Source: Bacteroidales bacterium UBA5197
GTDB lineage: Bacteria > Bacteroidota > Bacteroidia > Bacteroidales > Lentimicrobiaceae
NCBI GenBank assembly: GCA_002412885.1
Contig: DHVX01000059.1
Location: 1-10,784 of the forward strand
Reading direction: 5' to 3'
Length of the DNA stretch: 10,784 bases
The notes beneath the pieces were generated by a model. The model made no database searches. It was not told where the DNA came from and saw only the letters and a program-made list of their open reading frames with translations. Of this stretch, positions 1 to 7,878 are shown piece after piece. Both the position numbers and the translations under genes were made by a program. Numbering within the stretch: position 1 is the stretch's first letter; every line of letters starts with the position of its first letter.

Positions 1-1727
1 GGAGTCATCATTACAACTTCAATCTTTCCCCAGCTACCTGGTTTATATACGTTTGTGTCAATTGCATAAGAACGATAATGGTAGTTTCCCTCTTTGCGAT
101 TAAATGTTAACACAAGTAATGGAAGTTCTTCCTTAAACCCTGCAGGGATAAGAACATCGACTTTCGCATTTATCCATACATAATCTTTGTCTGTTAGCCC
201 TCTGTAGGTTGTTCTTATTTCAGGAGAGAAGTTTAGCGTGCTGTCCATTCTCAAAATTACGCCATTGACTGAGTCATAGCTTAAATGATTTTTCAGATTT
301 ACATCTTCTTCTTCGAAATCATAAAAGCCAAAATTTCTCATTCTGAATGCTGATTTATCCGGAATAACTGACGATTCATTGAATGCAAGGTCAGGTGCAA
401 GCAACTTTCTGTCTTCATCGGTAATTTTCGTTTTCCCAAAAACTGAAAAATAGTAGTCACGTGTCATCCTGTAAGGCTCGATAATGTAATTGTTGAGCTG
501 CCAGGTTTGAAATAGATTTAAAGCAATAAAGAACACTACAATAATTGCAAATACTGCTTTATGAAAAGATTTCTTTATAAAAAGATGTTCCAGAAAATAT
601 CCTGTTGTAATTGCCAATATCGGGTAAAGTGTAATCATTGGTCTGATGCTGAATGAAGCTCCGTACCACCATTCAGTCCAGCTCGAAAGGATATAAAAAG
701 CAACCAACACATATACCAGAAGCGGAGCAAAAATTGCTTTGTTTTTTTTGTACAGGTAGTAAAATCCAAAAACAGAAAATATCATTACAGGGGTGTAGAT
801 AAACCATCCTTTTTTGAAACTGAACAATACATTGATGATGTGAGGTGAGAAAAGGTCAAGCCCGACACCCGGATTCTTGTAGCTATCATATAAGATGTTG
901 CCGGTTTCCAGATACCAATAAATCATTTGCGGAAGAGCAACCAGAAATCCTGCAAAAATTGCAATCGGGAATTGCCTGAGATGCTGTTTTATAAGGTTGA
1001 ATTTGACGATCAGGGTTTCCCTGTTATACACACCCCATAACAACGGTATCAATACAACCAGCACTTCGCTTGGTTTGGCGAGAGCTGTTAATACAATAAA
1101 AACAGATAATGAAATGAGGTTCTTTAATGAAAAGTTTTTGTGCCATTGAATCGTATTCCATATAATCAGGGTAACCATCAGAAATAAAATGTTGGCTGTT
1201 TCCAGATTTTTAACAGTCATAAAGTGAAAGTAATTGGTTCCCAACACAATAATAACCAATACAACTGATGCAATGCGTTCATTAAAGAAATTAAGTAGAA
1301 TCTTTCGGAGATACACCAGCCCGATGATGGTGTATGAAATTGCTCCAATTGCCAGTGAGTATTGATACGGAAGACTGAATCCATCGGCAGGATAGCCAGA
1401 GAATGAAGCCAATAAGTGACCGATCAGAAACCAGGGTAGATAAAAGAACGACATGCCCATCAGAAAAAAGAAGATCGGATTGCCATCAGGTCCTGTACTT
1501 ATCTGATAAAGAGTGCCTGTCAGAGGATAAAGTTCCATTAACTGGTGAATCCAGCCAAGATCAGAAAGCCCGTGATCTTTATAAATAAATAAAGCCGGAA
1601 GATGAATATAATATCCAAGTACATCCCAGCTCAATTCATTGTCGTGTAAAGTAATGATCCTAAATATAAGAAGGATGATGATTAATCCAGTCATTACATA
1701 AAATGATCTGCTTTTTATCGTTGGCAT
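1..1727 (-). CDS. Polytopic membrane protein, GT-C glycosyltransferase-like, cut by the left edge
   Basis: I translated this gene by hand: from ATG at 1727 the frame is open for 575 codons to the window edge, so the C-terminus is missing. It has an N-terminal membrane segment (about residues 10-27), a first loop with SWDVLGYY (33-40; D35 is the candidate acidic residue of a GT-C loop), many further hydrophobic segments up to about 405, then a soluble region (about 430 to beyond 575). The soluble part is rich in predicted beta strands, with spaced aromatic residues and WGKIEVV near 566-572, and resembles a sugar-binding-like beta sandwich; that is inference. Motifs shared with the next gene include YPADGFS (112-118), LRKILL (140-145), KKGWFIYTP (305-313), and LNLFQTWQ (403-410), so the two are paralogs. 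Enzyme activity and substrate are unknown. It is AT-richer than the other genes and has its own candidate promoter. Confidence 0.85.
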   Translation of the reverse strand, partial: MPTIKSRSFYVMTGLIIILLIFRIITLHDNELSWDVLGYYIHLPALFIYKDHGLSDLGWIHQLMELYPLTGTLYQISTGPDGNPIFFFLMGMSFFYLPWFLIGHLLASFSGYPADGFSLPYQYSLAIGAISYTIIGLVYLRKILLNFFNERIASVVLVIIVLGTNYFHFMTVKNLETANILFLMVTLIIWNTIQWHKNFSLKNLISLSVFIVLTALAKPSEVLVVLIPLLWGVYNRETLIVKFNLIKQHLRQFPIAIFAGFLVALPQMIYWYLETGNILYDSYKNPGVGLDLFSPHIINVLFSFKKGWFIYTPVMIFSVFGFYYLYKKNKAIFAPLLVYVLVAFYILSSWTEWWYGASFSIRPMITLYPILAITTGYFLEHLFIKKSFHKAVFAIIVVFFIALNLFQTWQLNNYIIEPYRMTRDYYFSVFGKTKITDEDRKLLAPDLAFNESSVIPDKSAFRMRNFGFYDFEEEDVNLKNHLSYDSVNGVILRMDSTLNFSPEIRTTYRGLTDKDYVWINAKVDVLIPAGFKEELPLLVLTFNRKEGNYHYRSYAIDTNVYKPGSWGKIEVVMMT

Positions 1728-1734
1728 AATTGAG

Positions 1735-1740
1735 ATCCTC
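1735..1740 (-). promoter_or_regulatory. Shine-Dalgarno-like ribosome binding site
   Basis: On the minus strand GAGGAT ends 7 nt before the ATG at 1727. This supports that ATG as the start. The other genes here show no comparable purine-rich site, as is usual in Bacteroidota, where initiation often does not depend on Shine-Dalgarno pairing. Confidence 0.4.
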
Positions 1741-1772
1741 ATGTTTTTTTTACGAAGTAACGAAGAAAATGG

Positions 1773-1805
1773 CAAATATTATCACTGTTTTCCGAAAAAG
1801 TACAA
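1773..1805 (-). promoter_or_regulatory. Candidate promoter of the leftmost membrane protein gene
   Basis: On the minus strand AATATTTG (1780-1773) matches the Bacteroidota -7 element TAnnTTTG at all but its first base. TTG (1805-1803) lies 22 nt upstream as a possible -33 element. The resulting leader would be roughly 40 nt. The surrounding 150 bp gap (1728-1877) shows no other gene. The match is imperfect in AT-rich DNA, so the call is tentative. Confidence 0.3.
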
Positions 1806-1877
1806 GTAGAAACGATCCATAGAAACTAGGCTGGCAGGAGACATTCATTAGTGATTCATTATTGAAAAGTCTCATTC

Positions 1878-3521
1878 TCAGAACAAGTTCCTTTTTTCGA
1901 AATACCTGTATTCATTAAATGCCCAGGCACTGTATATTGAATCAGCCTTATTTTCATAATTGCCGGATTTTATGAGTTCTTGCACGTTTTTATCAAATGC
2001 AGCTTTTCGAAAATAATAACTTTTGATGTAATCCCGATTGATCTCCACCCGCTTTTGTAGCAATCTTTTTTCTTCAGCTGTCACTTCAGTTACCGGGTAA
2101 TAAAAACCTTTCACCCCGTAATTATGATCGGGATTTACGAGATTCTCGAAATATCCGGGTTGAAAATCAGTCTTCAGAAAATTCTTCCAGAAGGTTACCT
2201 TAGTTTCAGAAATATAATGCAACAACCCCATCCGGTATTGCCATGTCTGGAAAAGGTTTAACGATACAAATGCCGCAAGAACAAGGGTTCCGGCAATATT
2301 GAGCCAGCTTTTCCTTAAGTTGGCAACTGCCTGAAAAACAGCAGCAATGGACAGAGCCATAATGCCATAGATGTCAATGTATGAGCGGTTGCCAAAACTT
2401 CCTCCGAACCACCAGCACCACCACGATGAGTTGATGTAGGTGGCCAGTATCAAAACAGTGATTACCTGCCAGAACAAGCTTTTGTATTTGATCCACAAAA
2501 ATGGCAGACCGGCAAAAAGCAGTGCCATCAGAGGTGTGTAAACCAGCCATCCTTTGCGGTAACTGATCAGGCTGCTTATGATTTGCGGGTTGTTCCAGAA
2601 GAATCCTTCATCATCGTAAGTATAAAGGAACCAATCACCGCTCACCCATTTCCAGAAAATAAGCTGCGGAGCCCACACCAGCAAAAAGGCCGACATCATA
2701 AGGATGAGTCCCGCGTAATTCTTTAGCAGGAATCTGACTCTGTCAATAAAAGCGCTGCCTGTAAAAAACAGCACAATAAACATAATATTGGTAGGCCTGA
2801 TAAGCACGATAAGTCCAAAAATAAGTCCGGTAAGTATGGTTAATCCGAATGTTGGTTTTGCAATCCAGCGTTCAATAAGGCGGTAAAGGTAAACCACCAG
2901 AGCAAAACTATAAACATGCGACATGGTGGCTTCGGAGCTGATGTACCAGGTGATGTTGGTGCCAAAAGCAACAACAATCAGCGTAAGTGCAACAACATGC
3001 TCGCTGAAGTATTTAAGCAGAATCTTTCTCAAGTGCCACAAACCGAAAAGGAAGAAACACAAAGCACTCATTAGCAGACCTATTTTATAAGGCGGAGAGT
3101 ATCCGTCAGCGGGATAATTCATCAGCGGGACAAGCACATAGTGGGCAAATGCTGTAAAAGGAGCATATACCATTCCCATTCCCATCGACATTTTGGAATA
3201 ATATCTTTGGGTCTCTTTATGTCTGAGAAGCCAAAGGGTACTTTTTGCGTCAGAAGGCAGTTTTGAATAGGCCTCTTCAAGCCGGTAATTGTGATAAACA
3301 ACAGCCGCTGCAGAATAGATGTAGTAGTTTTGAACATCATCTTTAATAAGACGGTGTGATTTATGCCAGTCCTGATTCTGCGCGTTGTAAATGACAGCTC
3401 CGGCAAAAAGGAGCCACAGGGTGATCAACGAAATATTACGGTTTGCAATGATTATAAAACCTTTCATCCTGAGAATAAACATGTTTATTCCGGATTTGAA
3501 ATTTGTCTGGTTTTTTTGCAT
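1878..3521 (-). CDS. Polytopic membrane protein, GT-C glycosyltransferase-like (paralog of the leftmost gene)
   Basis: This 547-residue protein has about ten hydrophobic segments between residues 20 and 430, followed by a charged soluble tail (about 440-547) rich in Lys, Glu and Tyr. The first loop after the N-terminal membrane helix carries DDVQNYY (61-67), which has the position of the acidic motif of GT-C/GT39-type transferases that use lipid-linked sugars outside the cytoplasmic membrane. Other landmarks are YPADGYS (136-142), LIRPTN (240-245), YRKGWLVYTP (321-330), a Trp-rich SSWWCWWFGGSF (365-376) and LNLFQTWQ (421-428). The order matches the downstream paralog. It begins 8 nt after the penicillin-binding protein stop, so it is almost certainly cotranscribed with it. 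Internal Met14 and Met19 are alternative starts because no clear ribosome site favours Met1. Function is inferred from architecture only; donor and acceptor are unknown. Confidence 0.85.
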   Translation of the reverse strand: MQKNQTNFKSGINMFILRMKGFIIIANRNISLITLWLLFAGAVIYNAQNQDWHKSHRLIKDDVQNYYIYSAAAVVYHNYRLEEAYSKLPSDAKSTLWLLRHKETQRYYSKMSMGMGMVYAPFTAFAHYVLVPLMNYPADGYSPPYKIGLLMSALCFFLFGLWHLRKILLKYFSEHVVALTLIVVAFGTNITWYISSEATMSHVYSFALVVYLYRLIERWIAKPTFGLTILTGLIFGLIVLIRPTNIMFIVLFFTGSAFIDRVRFLLKNYAGLILMMSAFLLVWAPQLIFWKWVSGDWFLYTYDDEGFFWNNPQIISSLISYRKGWLVYTPLMALLFAGLPFLWIKYKSLFWQVITVLILATYINSSWWCWWFGGSFGNRSYIDIYGIMALSIAAVFQAVANLRKSWLNIAGTLVLAAFVSLNLFQTWQYRMGLLHYISETKVTFWKNFLKTDFQPGYFENLVNPDHNYGVKGFYYPVTEVTAEEKRLLQKRVEINRDYIKSYYFRKAAFDKNVQELIKSGNYENKADSIYSAWAFNEYRYFEKRNLF

Positions 3522-3529
3522 CTGTGGCT

Positions 3530-5884
3530 TCAGAAATCTTTGGTTTCGTATCTATTGTCGCTTTTTTTCTGGGCTTCCTCGTACTTTGCGCAGTTGGTTT
3601 CAATTGATAAAGGTGAATTTGGTCGCTCAAAGTCACCTGTGGAAAGTTTCAGTTTTTCATCGGCATACACACGCCTCATGTAGAGTGCCCAAATGGGTAG
3701 CGCCATATTTGCACCCTGTCCCAGTGTGATGGTTCGGAACCGTATGCTTCGGTCTTCCCCGCCAACCCATACACCTGTTACCAGATCGGGCGTAAGGCCC
3801 ATAAACCAACCGTCAGAGTTGTTCTGTGTGGTGCCGGTTTTACCTGCTACGGGGTAATTTATTCCGTATTTATACCTTAACCTTACTCCGGTTCCGCTTT
3901 CAACCACACCTTTCATAAGTTCAAGCATCAGAAAAGCCGTTTCCTCGCTCATGGCTTCTTCCTGACGAGGCATAAAACGTGCGAGAACATTGCCGTTTTT
4001 ATCTTCAATTCGTGTTACAAAAAGAGGTTCTATATAAACTCCTTTTGCAGCGAATGTATTCATGGCACCGGTCATCTCGTAAAGGGTGAGGTCGGTTGAA
4101 CCCAGCGAAATAGAAGGAACTGCGATTATTGGGCTTGTAACGCCCATTTTTCGTGCAATTTTTACTACAGCTGCAGGAGAATAACGTTTGATAAGAAATG
4201 CCGAAATCCAGTTGATTGAGTTGGCGAGGGCTTCTTTCAGGGTAACCATTTCTCCCTGTTTGAAGTCATTTGAATTTCGCGGCTCCCATTTGCCGCCTTC
4301 AGGCAGATCGATGCTGTACTGTATGTTTGCAACTTTTGAGCATGGTGATAAATCGCCTTCCTGCATGGCCAGGGTGTAAACGAAAGGTTTAAAAGTTGAG
4401 CCCACCTGTCGCTTGGCCATTTTTACGTGATCGTACTGAAAGTGGCTGTAATTGATTCCGCCAACGTAAGCCCTTACAAAACCGGTTTGTGGTTCAACCG
4501 ACATCAATCCGGCCTGCAAAAAGAATTTGCAGTAACGAATCGAATCCCAGGGAGTCATAACTGTGTCGCGTTCACCTTTCCAGGTAAAGACTTTCATAGG
4601 GACTTTGGTGTCGAACGACATCATAATGGAGTCCTCAGGCATACCGGCAGCTTTCAGTCGGCGGTAACGGTCAGAGCGTTTCATGGAAGCAGTCGTGAGT
4701 TTTCGTGCTTCCTCTTTTACCTGAGCACGGGGAAAATCGAAGGGCGCTTCATCACGGCCTTTCCAATGCTTAAAGAATGCAGGCTGCAAATCACCGCCAA
4801 GGTGCTCAGCAACAGCTTCTTCGGCATGGATCTGCATACGCGAATTGATGGTTGTATATACTCTTAGTCCATCCTTATAAAGGTTGTAGCGAGATCCATC
4901 GGGTTTGGGATTTTTCTCAATCCATCCGTAAATAGGGTTCATCACCCACTGCAATGAATCTTCAGAAAATACTTTCTTATCCAGATAATTCTTTCGGTTT
5001 GGTTTTTTTGCATTCATTGCACCCCTCAGGTATTCTCTGAAATAAGTGCCTGATCCGGAGGTATGATCCTGCTGCCTGAAATTCGACATATCAAGCGGTA
5101 TAATTCTGATGGAATCGTATTGCTGTTCGGTAATGTAATTGTATTTCCGCATCTGGTTCAGCACCACTTCGCGGCGTTTTATGGCCCTTTCGGGATTTCG
5201 CACCGGTGAAAACCAGGTGGGAGCTTTTAACATGCCAACGAGCATGGCCGATTCTTCAATGTTCAGTTCGGCTGGCGTTTTGTTGAAGAATGTTTTGGCG
5301 GCAGATTTTATCCCGAAAGAATTACTGCCAAACTCAACCGTGTTGAAATACATGGCAATAATTTCTTCCTTGGTATAGTTGCGTTCCAGTTTAATGGCCG
5401 TAACCCACTCTTTGAGTTTTATAAATACAGTTTCAAAGAAATTACGGTTCATCTTTCGTGGAAAGAGATTTTTGGCAAGTTGCTGGGTAATTGTACTTCC
5501 GCCGCCTTTGTTGTTGCCGGTCATAATTCCGAAGGTTACCCTGAAAAGTGCACGCACATCCACACCGGAGTGCTTTTCATAACGTGCATCCTCGGTTGCA
5601 ATAATGGCTGTTACCAGATTTTGCGACAAATCAGCATAATGAATATTAGACCGGTTTTCAATGTAATACTTACCCAGAAGTTCCTGATCGGCCGAAATAA
5701 TCTCGGAGGCCAGATTGCTGTTGGGATTTTCGAGTTCTTCAAAGGAGGGCATAAACCCCAGCAGACCCAGCGATATGGCGGTAAACAGCAGAATGACGAA
5801 TCCGAATACCGAAAAATAGGCAATCCAGAACTTTTTCTGCCACTGATTTATGCTGGTCTTCTCAATTTTTGACTTTTTAGCCAT
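3530..5884 (-). CDS. mrcA: Class A penicillin-binding protein 1A (peptidoglycan glycosyltransferase/transpeptidase)
   Basis: This bifunctional enzyme polymerises lipid II into glycan strands and crosslinks the stem peptides in the periplasm. The 784 residues start with a short cytoplasmic basic segment and one membrane anchor (about 18-44). The GT51 domain follows (about 60-240) with EDARYEKHSG (98-107, catalytic E98), GGSTITQQ (128-135) and KLKEW (156-160, E159 aligning with the second catalytic Glu of E. coli PBP1b). A linker of about 100 residues (350-455) precedes the transpeptidase domain, which has all three motifs: STFK (S496 nucleophile, K499), SIN (556-558) and KTG (682-684). It is therefore predicted active in both reactions and bound by beta-lactams. 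ATG at 5884 gives the expected N-terminus. It lies 68 nt after gldH and 8 nt before a membrane protein gene, in an envelope gene cluster. The symbol is by family; class A paralogs elsewhere in the genome cannot be excluded. Confidence 0.96.
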   Translation of the reverse strand: MAKKSKIEKTSINQWQKKFWIAYFSVFGFVILLFTAISLGLLGFMPSFEELENPNSNLASEIISADQELLGKYYIENRSNIHYADLSQNLVTAIIATEDARYEKHSGVDVRALFRVTFGIMTGNNKGGGSTITQQLAKNLFPRKMNRNFFETVFIKLKEWVTAIKLERNYTKEEIIAMYFNTVEFGSNSFGIKSAAKTFFNKTPAELNIEESAMLVGMLKAPTWFSPVRNPERAIKRREVVLNQMRKYNYITEQQYDSIRIIPLDMSNFRQQDHTSGSGTYFREYLRGAMNAKKPNRKNYLDKKVFSEDSLQWVMNPIYGWIEKNPKPDGSRYNLYKDGLRVYTTINSRMQIHAEEAVAEHLGGDLQPAFFKHWKGRDEAPFDFPRAQVKEEARKLTTASMKRSDRYRRLKAAGMPEDSIMMSFDTKVPMKVFTWKGERDTVMTPWDSIRYCKFFLQAGLMSVEPQTGFVRAYVGGINYSHFQYDHVKMAKRQVGSTFKPFVYTLAMQEGDLSPCSKVANIQYSIDLPEGGKWEPRNSNDFKQGEMVTLKEALANSINWISAFLIKRYSPAAVVKIARKMGVTSPIIAVPSISLGSTDLTLYEMTGAMNTFAAKGVYIEPLFVTRIEDKNGNVLARFMPRQEEAMSEETAFLMLELMKGVVESGTGVRLRYKYGINYPVAGKTGTTQNNSDGWFMGLTPDLVTGVWVGGEDRSIRFRTITLGQGANMALPIWALYMRRVYADEKLKLSTGDFERPNSPLSIETNCAKYEEAQKKSDNRYETKDF

Positions 5885-5906
5885 TGATTTTCATTTATCG
5901 TGTTGT

Positions 5907-5939
5907 GCTGACATTGGCAACCTATGGTTGAACGTCGGC
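5907..5939 (-). other. Intergenic hairpin between gldH and the penicillin-binding protein gene
   Basis: On the minus strand CAACC-ATA-GGTTG forms a perfect 5 bp stem with a 3 nt loop (5930-5918). It is enclosed by GCCGAC and GTCAGC, which pair at five of six positions across an internal loop. The structure ends 22 nt before the ATG of the downstream gene. It has no U-run, so it does not look like an intrinsic terminator. It could influence mRNA processing or translation of the downstream gene; that is inference. Confidence 0.35.
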
Positions 5940-5952
5940 ATGCATCCTGATT

Positions 5953-6438
5953 TTATTGTTTTTCGAGTCTTACGCCGGCTTCTGAGATACCATGAAGTAC
6001 ATCTTCGCGCATGGCCTGCCTCAGTCGCAGGGTGTATATTCCCTTACGGGGAAAGATGATGTTTTCGCGGATAAATATGCGGTTATCGCGGTAGCTTCCC
6101 GTTCCTTTGCCCAGCCAGTTGCCGCTTTTGGCTGCAAGCTGACACTCAATGGTGTCCTGCGAGAAACCGCCTCCCGGATATTCGGTGGTCAGGAAAAAAT
6201 AGATGTTGTTGTAGCTGTACTTCGTGCTGTTACGCACATTGATGTGAAACCGGTATGGACTCACCGTGTCATCGATGTTGATTGCAAAGCTGAGGGCTTC
6301 GTCTTTGGGCCATTGGTCGCCGGAAAGACTTAGACTTTCATCGAAAAATTTATCCTGATCGCAGGCAGTGAAAGCCATTGCAACCGTTAACATCAGCAAC
6401 AGCCGGATTTTCAGAAAGTCAGATAAAATTCTTTTCAT
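5953..6438 (-). CDS. gldH: Gliding motility lipoprotein GldH
   Basis: GldH is a lipoprotein needed for gliding in Flavobacterium johnsoniae, where the gliding apparatus works with the type IX secretion system; its biochemical role is not settled. The 161-residue product has a basic N-terminus, a hydrophobic signal (about 11-24) and a lipobox-like FTAC with C26 as the predicted lipidated cysteine. Phe at -3 is slightly atypical. The mature part shows the family pattern: PYRFHINVRNSTKYSYNNIY (61-80), a YPGGGFSQDTIE stretch (87-98), GNWLGKGTGSYRDNR (106-120) and a C-terminal GIYTLRLRQAMRED (133-146). Length is normal for the family. It sits between ricT (72 nt gap) and a class A penicillin-binding protein (68 nt gap), an order I recall from other Bacteroidota. 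GldH alone does not prove that the organism glides, since relatives that do not glide also carry it. Confidence 0.92.
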   Translation of the reverse strand: MKRILSDFLKIRLLLMLTVAMAFTACDQDKFFDESLSLSGDQWPKDEALSFAINIDDTVSPYRFHINVRNSTKYSYNNIYFFLTTEYPGGGFSQDTIECQLAAKSGNWLGKGTGSYRDNRIFIRENIIFPRKGIYTLRLRQAMREDVLHGISEAGVRLEKQ

Positions 6439-6510
6439 GTATTGTTCAACGTAATTTTGAGCAAGCTATTATGCAACATCAGGTTTAACTTCAGATGCAT
6501 TTAAAGAAAA

Positions 6511-7623
6511 CTACTTATCAAAGCGTTTCAGGTCATCCTGCCCGACAACATTTTCGAACTCGATTTTTTTCTCAATTTTTGTAACGTAATCCTCAAGCTT
6601 GTCGATGGATTTACCTTTTTTGTTGATCTGAATGATTTCTTTGACCTTTTCAACCGGTATGGCCATGATGTTGTTTGGCTCTGATTTATAAGCATACCAG
6701 ATAATGCCGGCAAATACATCGGTTTTTTGCGCGAAGGCATCGCCCTTTGAAGTTTTCAGCAGTGTATCTTCTGAAGGAAAGTTCTTCAGGGCTTCGGCAT
6801 ACGCTGAATATTCATAATTGAGGCAACATTTCAGTTTGCCGCATTGTCCGGCAAGCTTCTGAGGGTTGAGCGAAAGCTGCTGAATACGTGCAGCGTTGGT
6901 GCTTACGGTGTTGAAATTGCTCAGCCAGGTTGAGCAGCAAAGCTCACGGCCGCAACTTCCGATTCCGCCAAGGCGGGCAGCTTCCTGACGTGCACCGATC
7001 TGCCGCATTTCAATCCTTACCTTAAACTCTTCAGCAAGCAATTTGATCAGTTCCCTGAAATCAACACGCTCATCGGCGGTGTAATAAAAGATTCCTTTGG
7101 TATCATCGCCCTGATATTCAACATCGTTGATTTTCATTTTAAGGCTCAGGCCAGAAGCAATCTCCCGCGCCCGGAACATGGTTGAATCTTCTTTTTCAAC
7201 AGCAGTAATCCATTTTTCAATGTCGCTGAGGCGGGCTTTGCGGTAAACTTTCTTTATGTCCTCGCGCTTTGGATCCACATTCCGTTTTTTCATCTGCAGA
7301 CGCACAATTTCACCGGTGAGGGAAACTATGCCAATGTCATGACCCGGGTTGGCTTCTACTGCGATGATGTCGCCGGTATGTAGATCAGTTTCACAGGTAG
7401 AGCGGAAAAATTCTTTGCGGTTGTTTTTAAATCTTACTTCAATACAATCGAAAGGCTGATGACCTTCAGGCAGTGGCACAACACTTAACCAGTCGCAGGC
7501 ATCAAGCTTACTGCAGCTGTGCTTGAAAATGGTGTCATTTTTATGAATTAAACTGGGTTGATGACAACAACCCCGTGAAATAAAATGGTTTTTTTCGGGC
7601 GATATTTTATCTTGTTCTTCCAT
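6511..7623 (-). CDS. ricT: RicT/YaaT-family PSP1 domain protein
   Basis: In Bacillus subtilis RicT (YaaT) joins RicA and RicF in a complex that carries [4Fe-4S] clusters and affects RNase Y, sporulation and competence. Its role in Bacteroidota is not established. The 370-residue product has a PSP1 domain (about 60-215) and then the family's cysteine signature: CGRELCC (224-230) and CGKLKCC (261-267), giving C224, C229, C230, C261, C266 and C267 as likely cluster ligands. An N-terminal extension holds further cysteines (C19, C20, C37, C43) that B. subtilis RicT lacks, and a C-terminal extension (about 285-370) ends in a charged helix. The protein is longer than the roughly 275 residues of YaaT, as is usual in this phylum. 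It heads the gldH-penicillin-binding protein cluster. RicA and RicF partners are not in the window. ATG at 7623 gives a normal N-terminus, without a clear Shine-Dalgarno site. Confidence 0.92.
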   Translation of the reverse strand: MEEQDKISPEKNHFISRGCCHQPSLIHKNDTIFKHSCSKLDACDWLSVVPLPEGHQPFDCIEVRFKNNRKEFFRSTCETDLHTGDIIAVEANPGHDIGIVSLTGEIVRLQMKKRNVDPKREDIKKVYRKARLSDIEKWITAVEKEDSTMFRAREIASGLSLKMKINDVEYQGDDTKGIFYYTADERVDFRELIKLLAEEFKVRIEMRQIGARQEAARLGGIGSCGRELCCSTWLSNFNTVSTNAARIQQLSLNPQKLAGQCGKLKCCLNYEYSAYAEALKNFPSEDTLLKTSKGDAFAQKTDVFAGIIWYAYKSEPNNIMAIPVEKVKEIIQINKKGKSIDKLEDYVTKIEKKIEFENVVGQDDLKRFDK

Positions 7624-7719
7624 TGTTCTGAAAAGTTAAACTGTTCATCCTGAAAATCAAATCTCCGGATGATGTAATATGTTGATCCCCAACAATAGTT
7701 AGGGTAGAAGTGAATGTGG

Positions 7720-7727
7720 CAAATTTA
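7720..7727 (-). promoter_or_regulatory. Candidate -7 element of the ricT-gldH-PBP promoter
   Basis: On the minus strand TAAATTTG exactly fits the Bacteroidota -7 consensus TAnnTTTG. No good -33 TTTG is visible at the expected distance; GGTTC near 7751-7755 is the nearest weak candidate. The leader to the ricT ATG would be about 90 nt. The 255 bp gap 7624-7878 contains no gene; its other feature is the hairpin downstream of priA. Confidence 0.4.
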
Positions 7728-7824
7728 CAATAAAAGCGTTAAGATTTGTGAACCTGATGCAACCTTTCTTTTGTGGTTTAGATTGTAGTTTTCTACTTTC
7801 ATCTCAACATTGTGATCTGCATTT

Positions 7825-7853
7825 TCAGTTGTCCGATTTTTGCGGACAACTGA
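7825..7853 (-). terminator. Putative hairpin terminator of priA
   Basis: A perfect inverted repeat (CAGTTGTCCG and its complement, extended by one A-T pair to 11 bp) encloses a 7 nt loop and lies 25 nt past the priA stop codon. Position and strength suit a 3' end structure. No U-run follows it on the minus strand (the next bases are AAATGC), so intrinsic termination is not proven; it may instead be an mRNA-stabilising end or a protein-binding site. Confidence 0.5.
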
Positions 7854-7878
7854 CTTGCCTTTAGTCATGCATCAATGC

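Noticed and set aside
1..1727. Possible broken or frameshifted gene at the left edge, since no stop is seen
   Set aside because: A continuous 575-codon frame runs from ATG 1727 to the edge with conserved motifs in order, so the gene is simply cut by the window.
3363..3729. Two overlapping plus-strand frames of 106 and 112 codons across the junction of the penicillin-binding protein and the membrane protein genes
   Set aside because: Both are antisense to well-supported genes, and their translations show no convincing protein character beyond complements of hydrophobic codons.
4427..4867. A 146-codon open frame on the plus strand
   Set aside because: It is antisense to the penicillin-binding protein transpeptidase region and has no family features or supporting start signals.
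7624..7878. A small gene or holB remnant between priA and ricT
   Set aside because: No sustained frame or recognisable peptide is present; the gap is accounted for by a candidate promoter and a hairpin.
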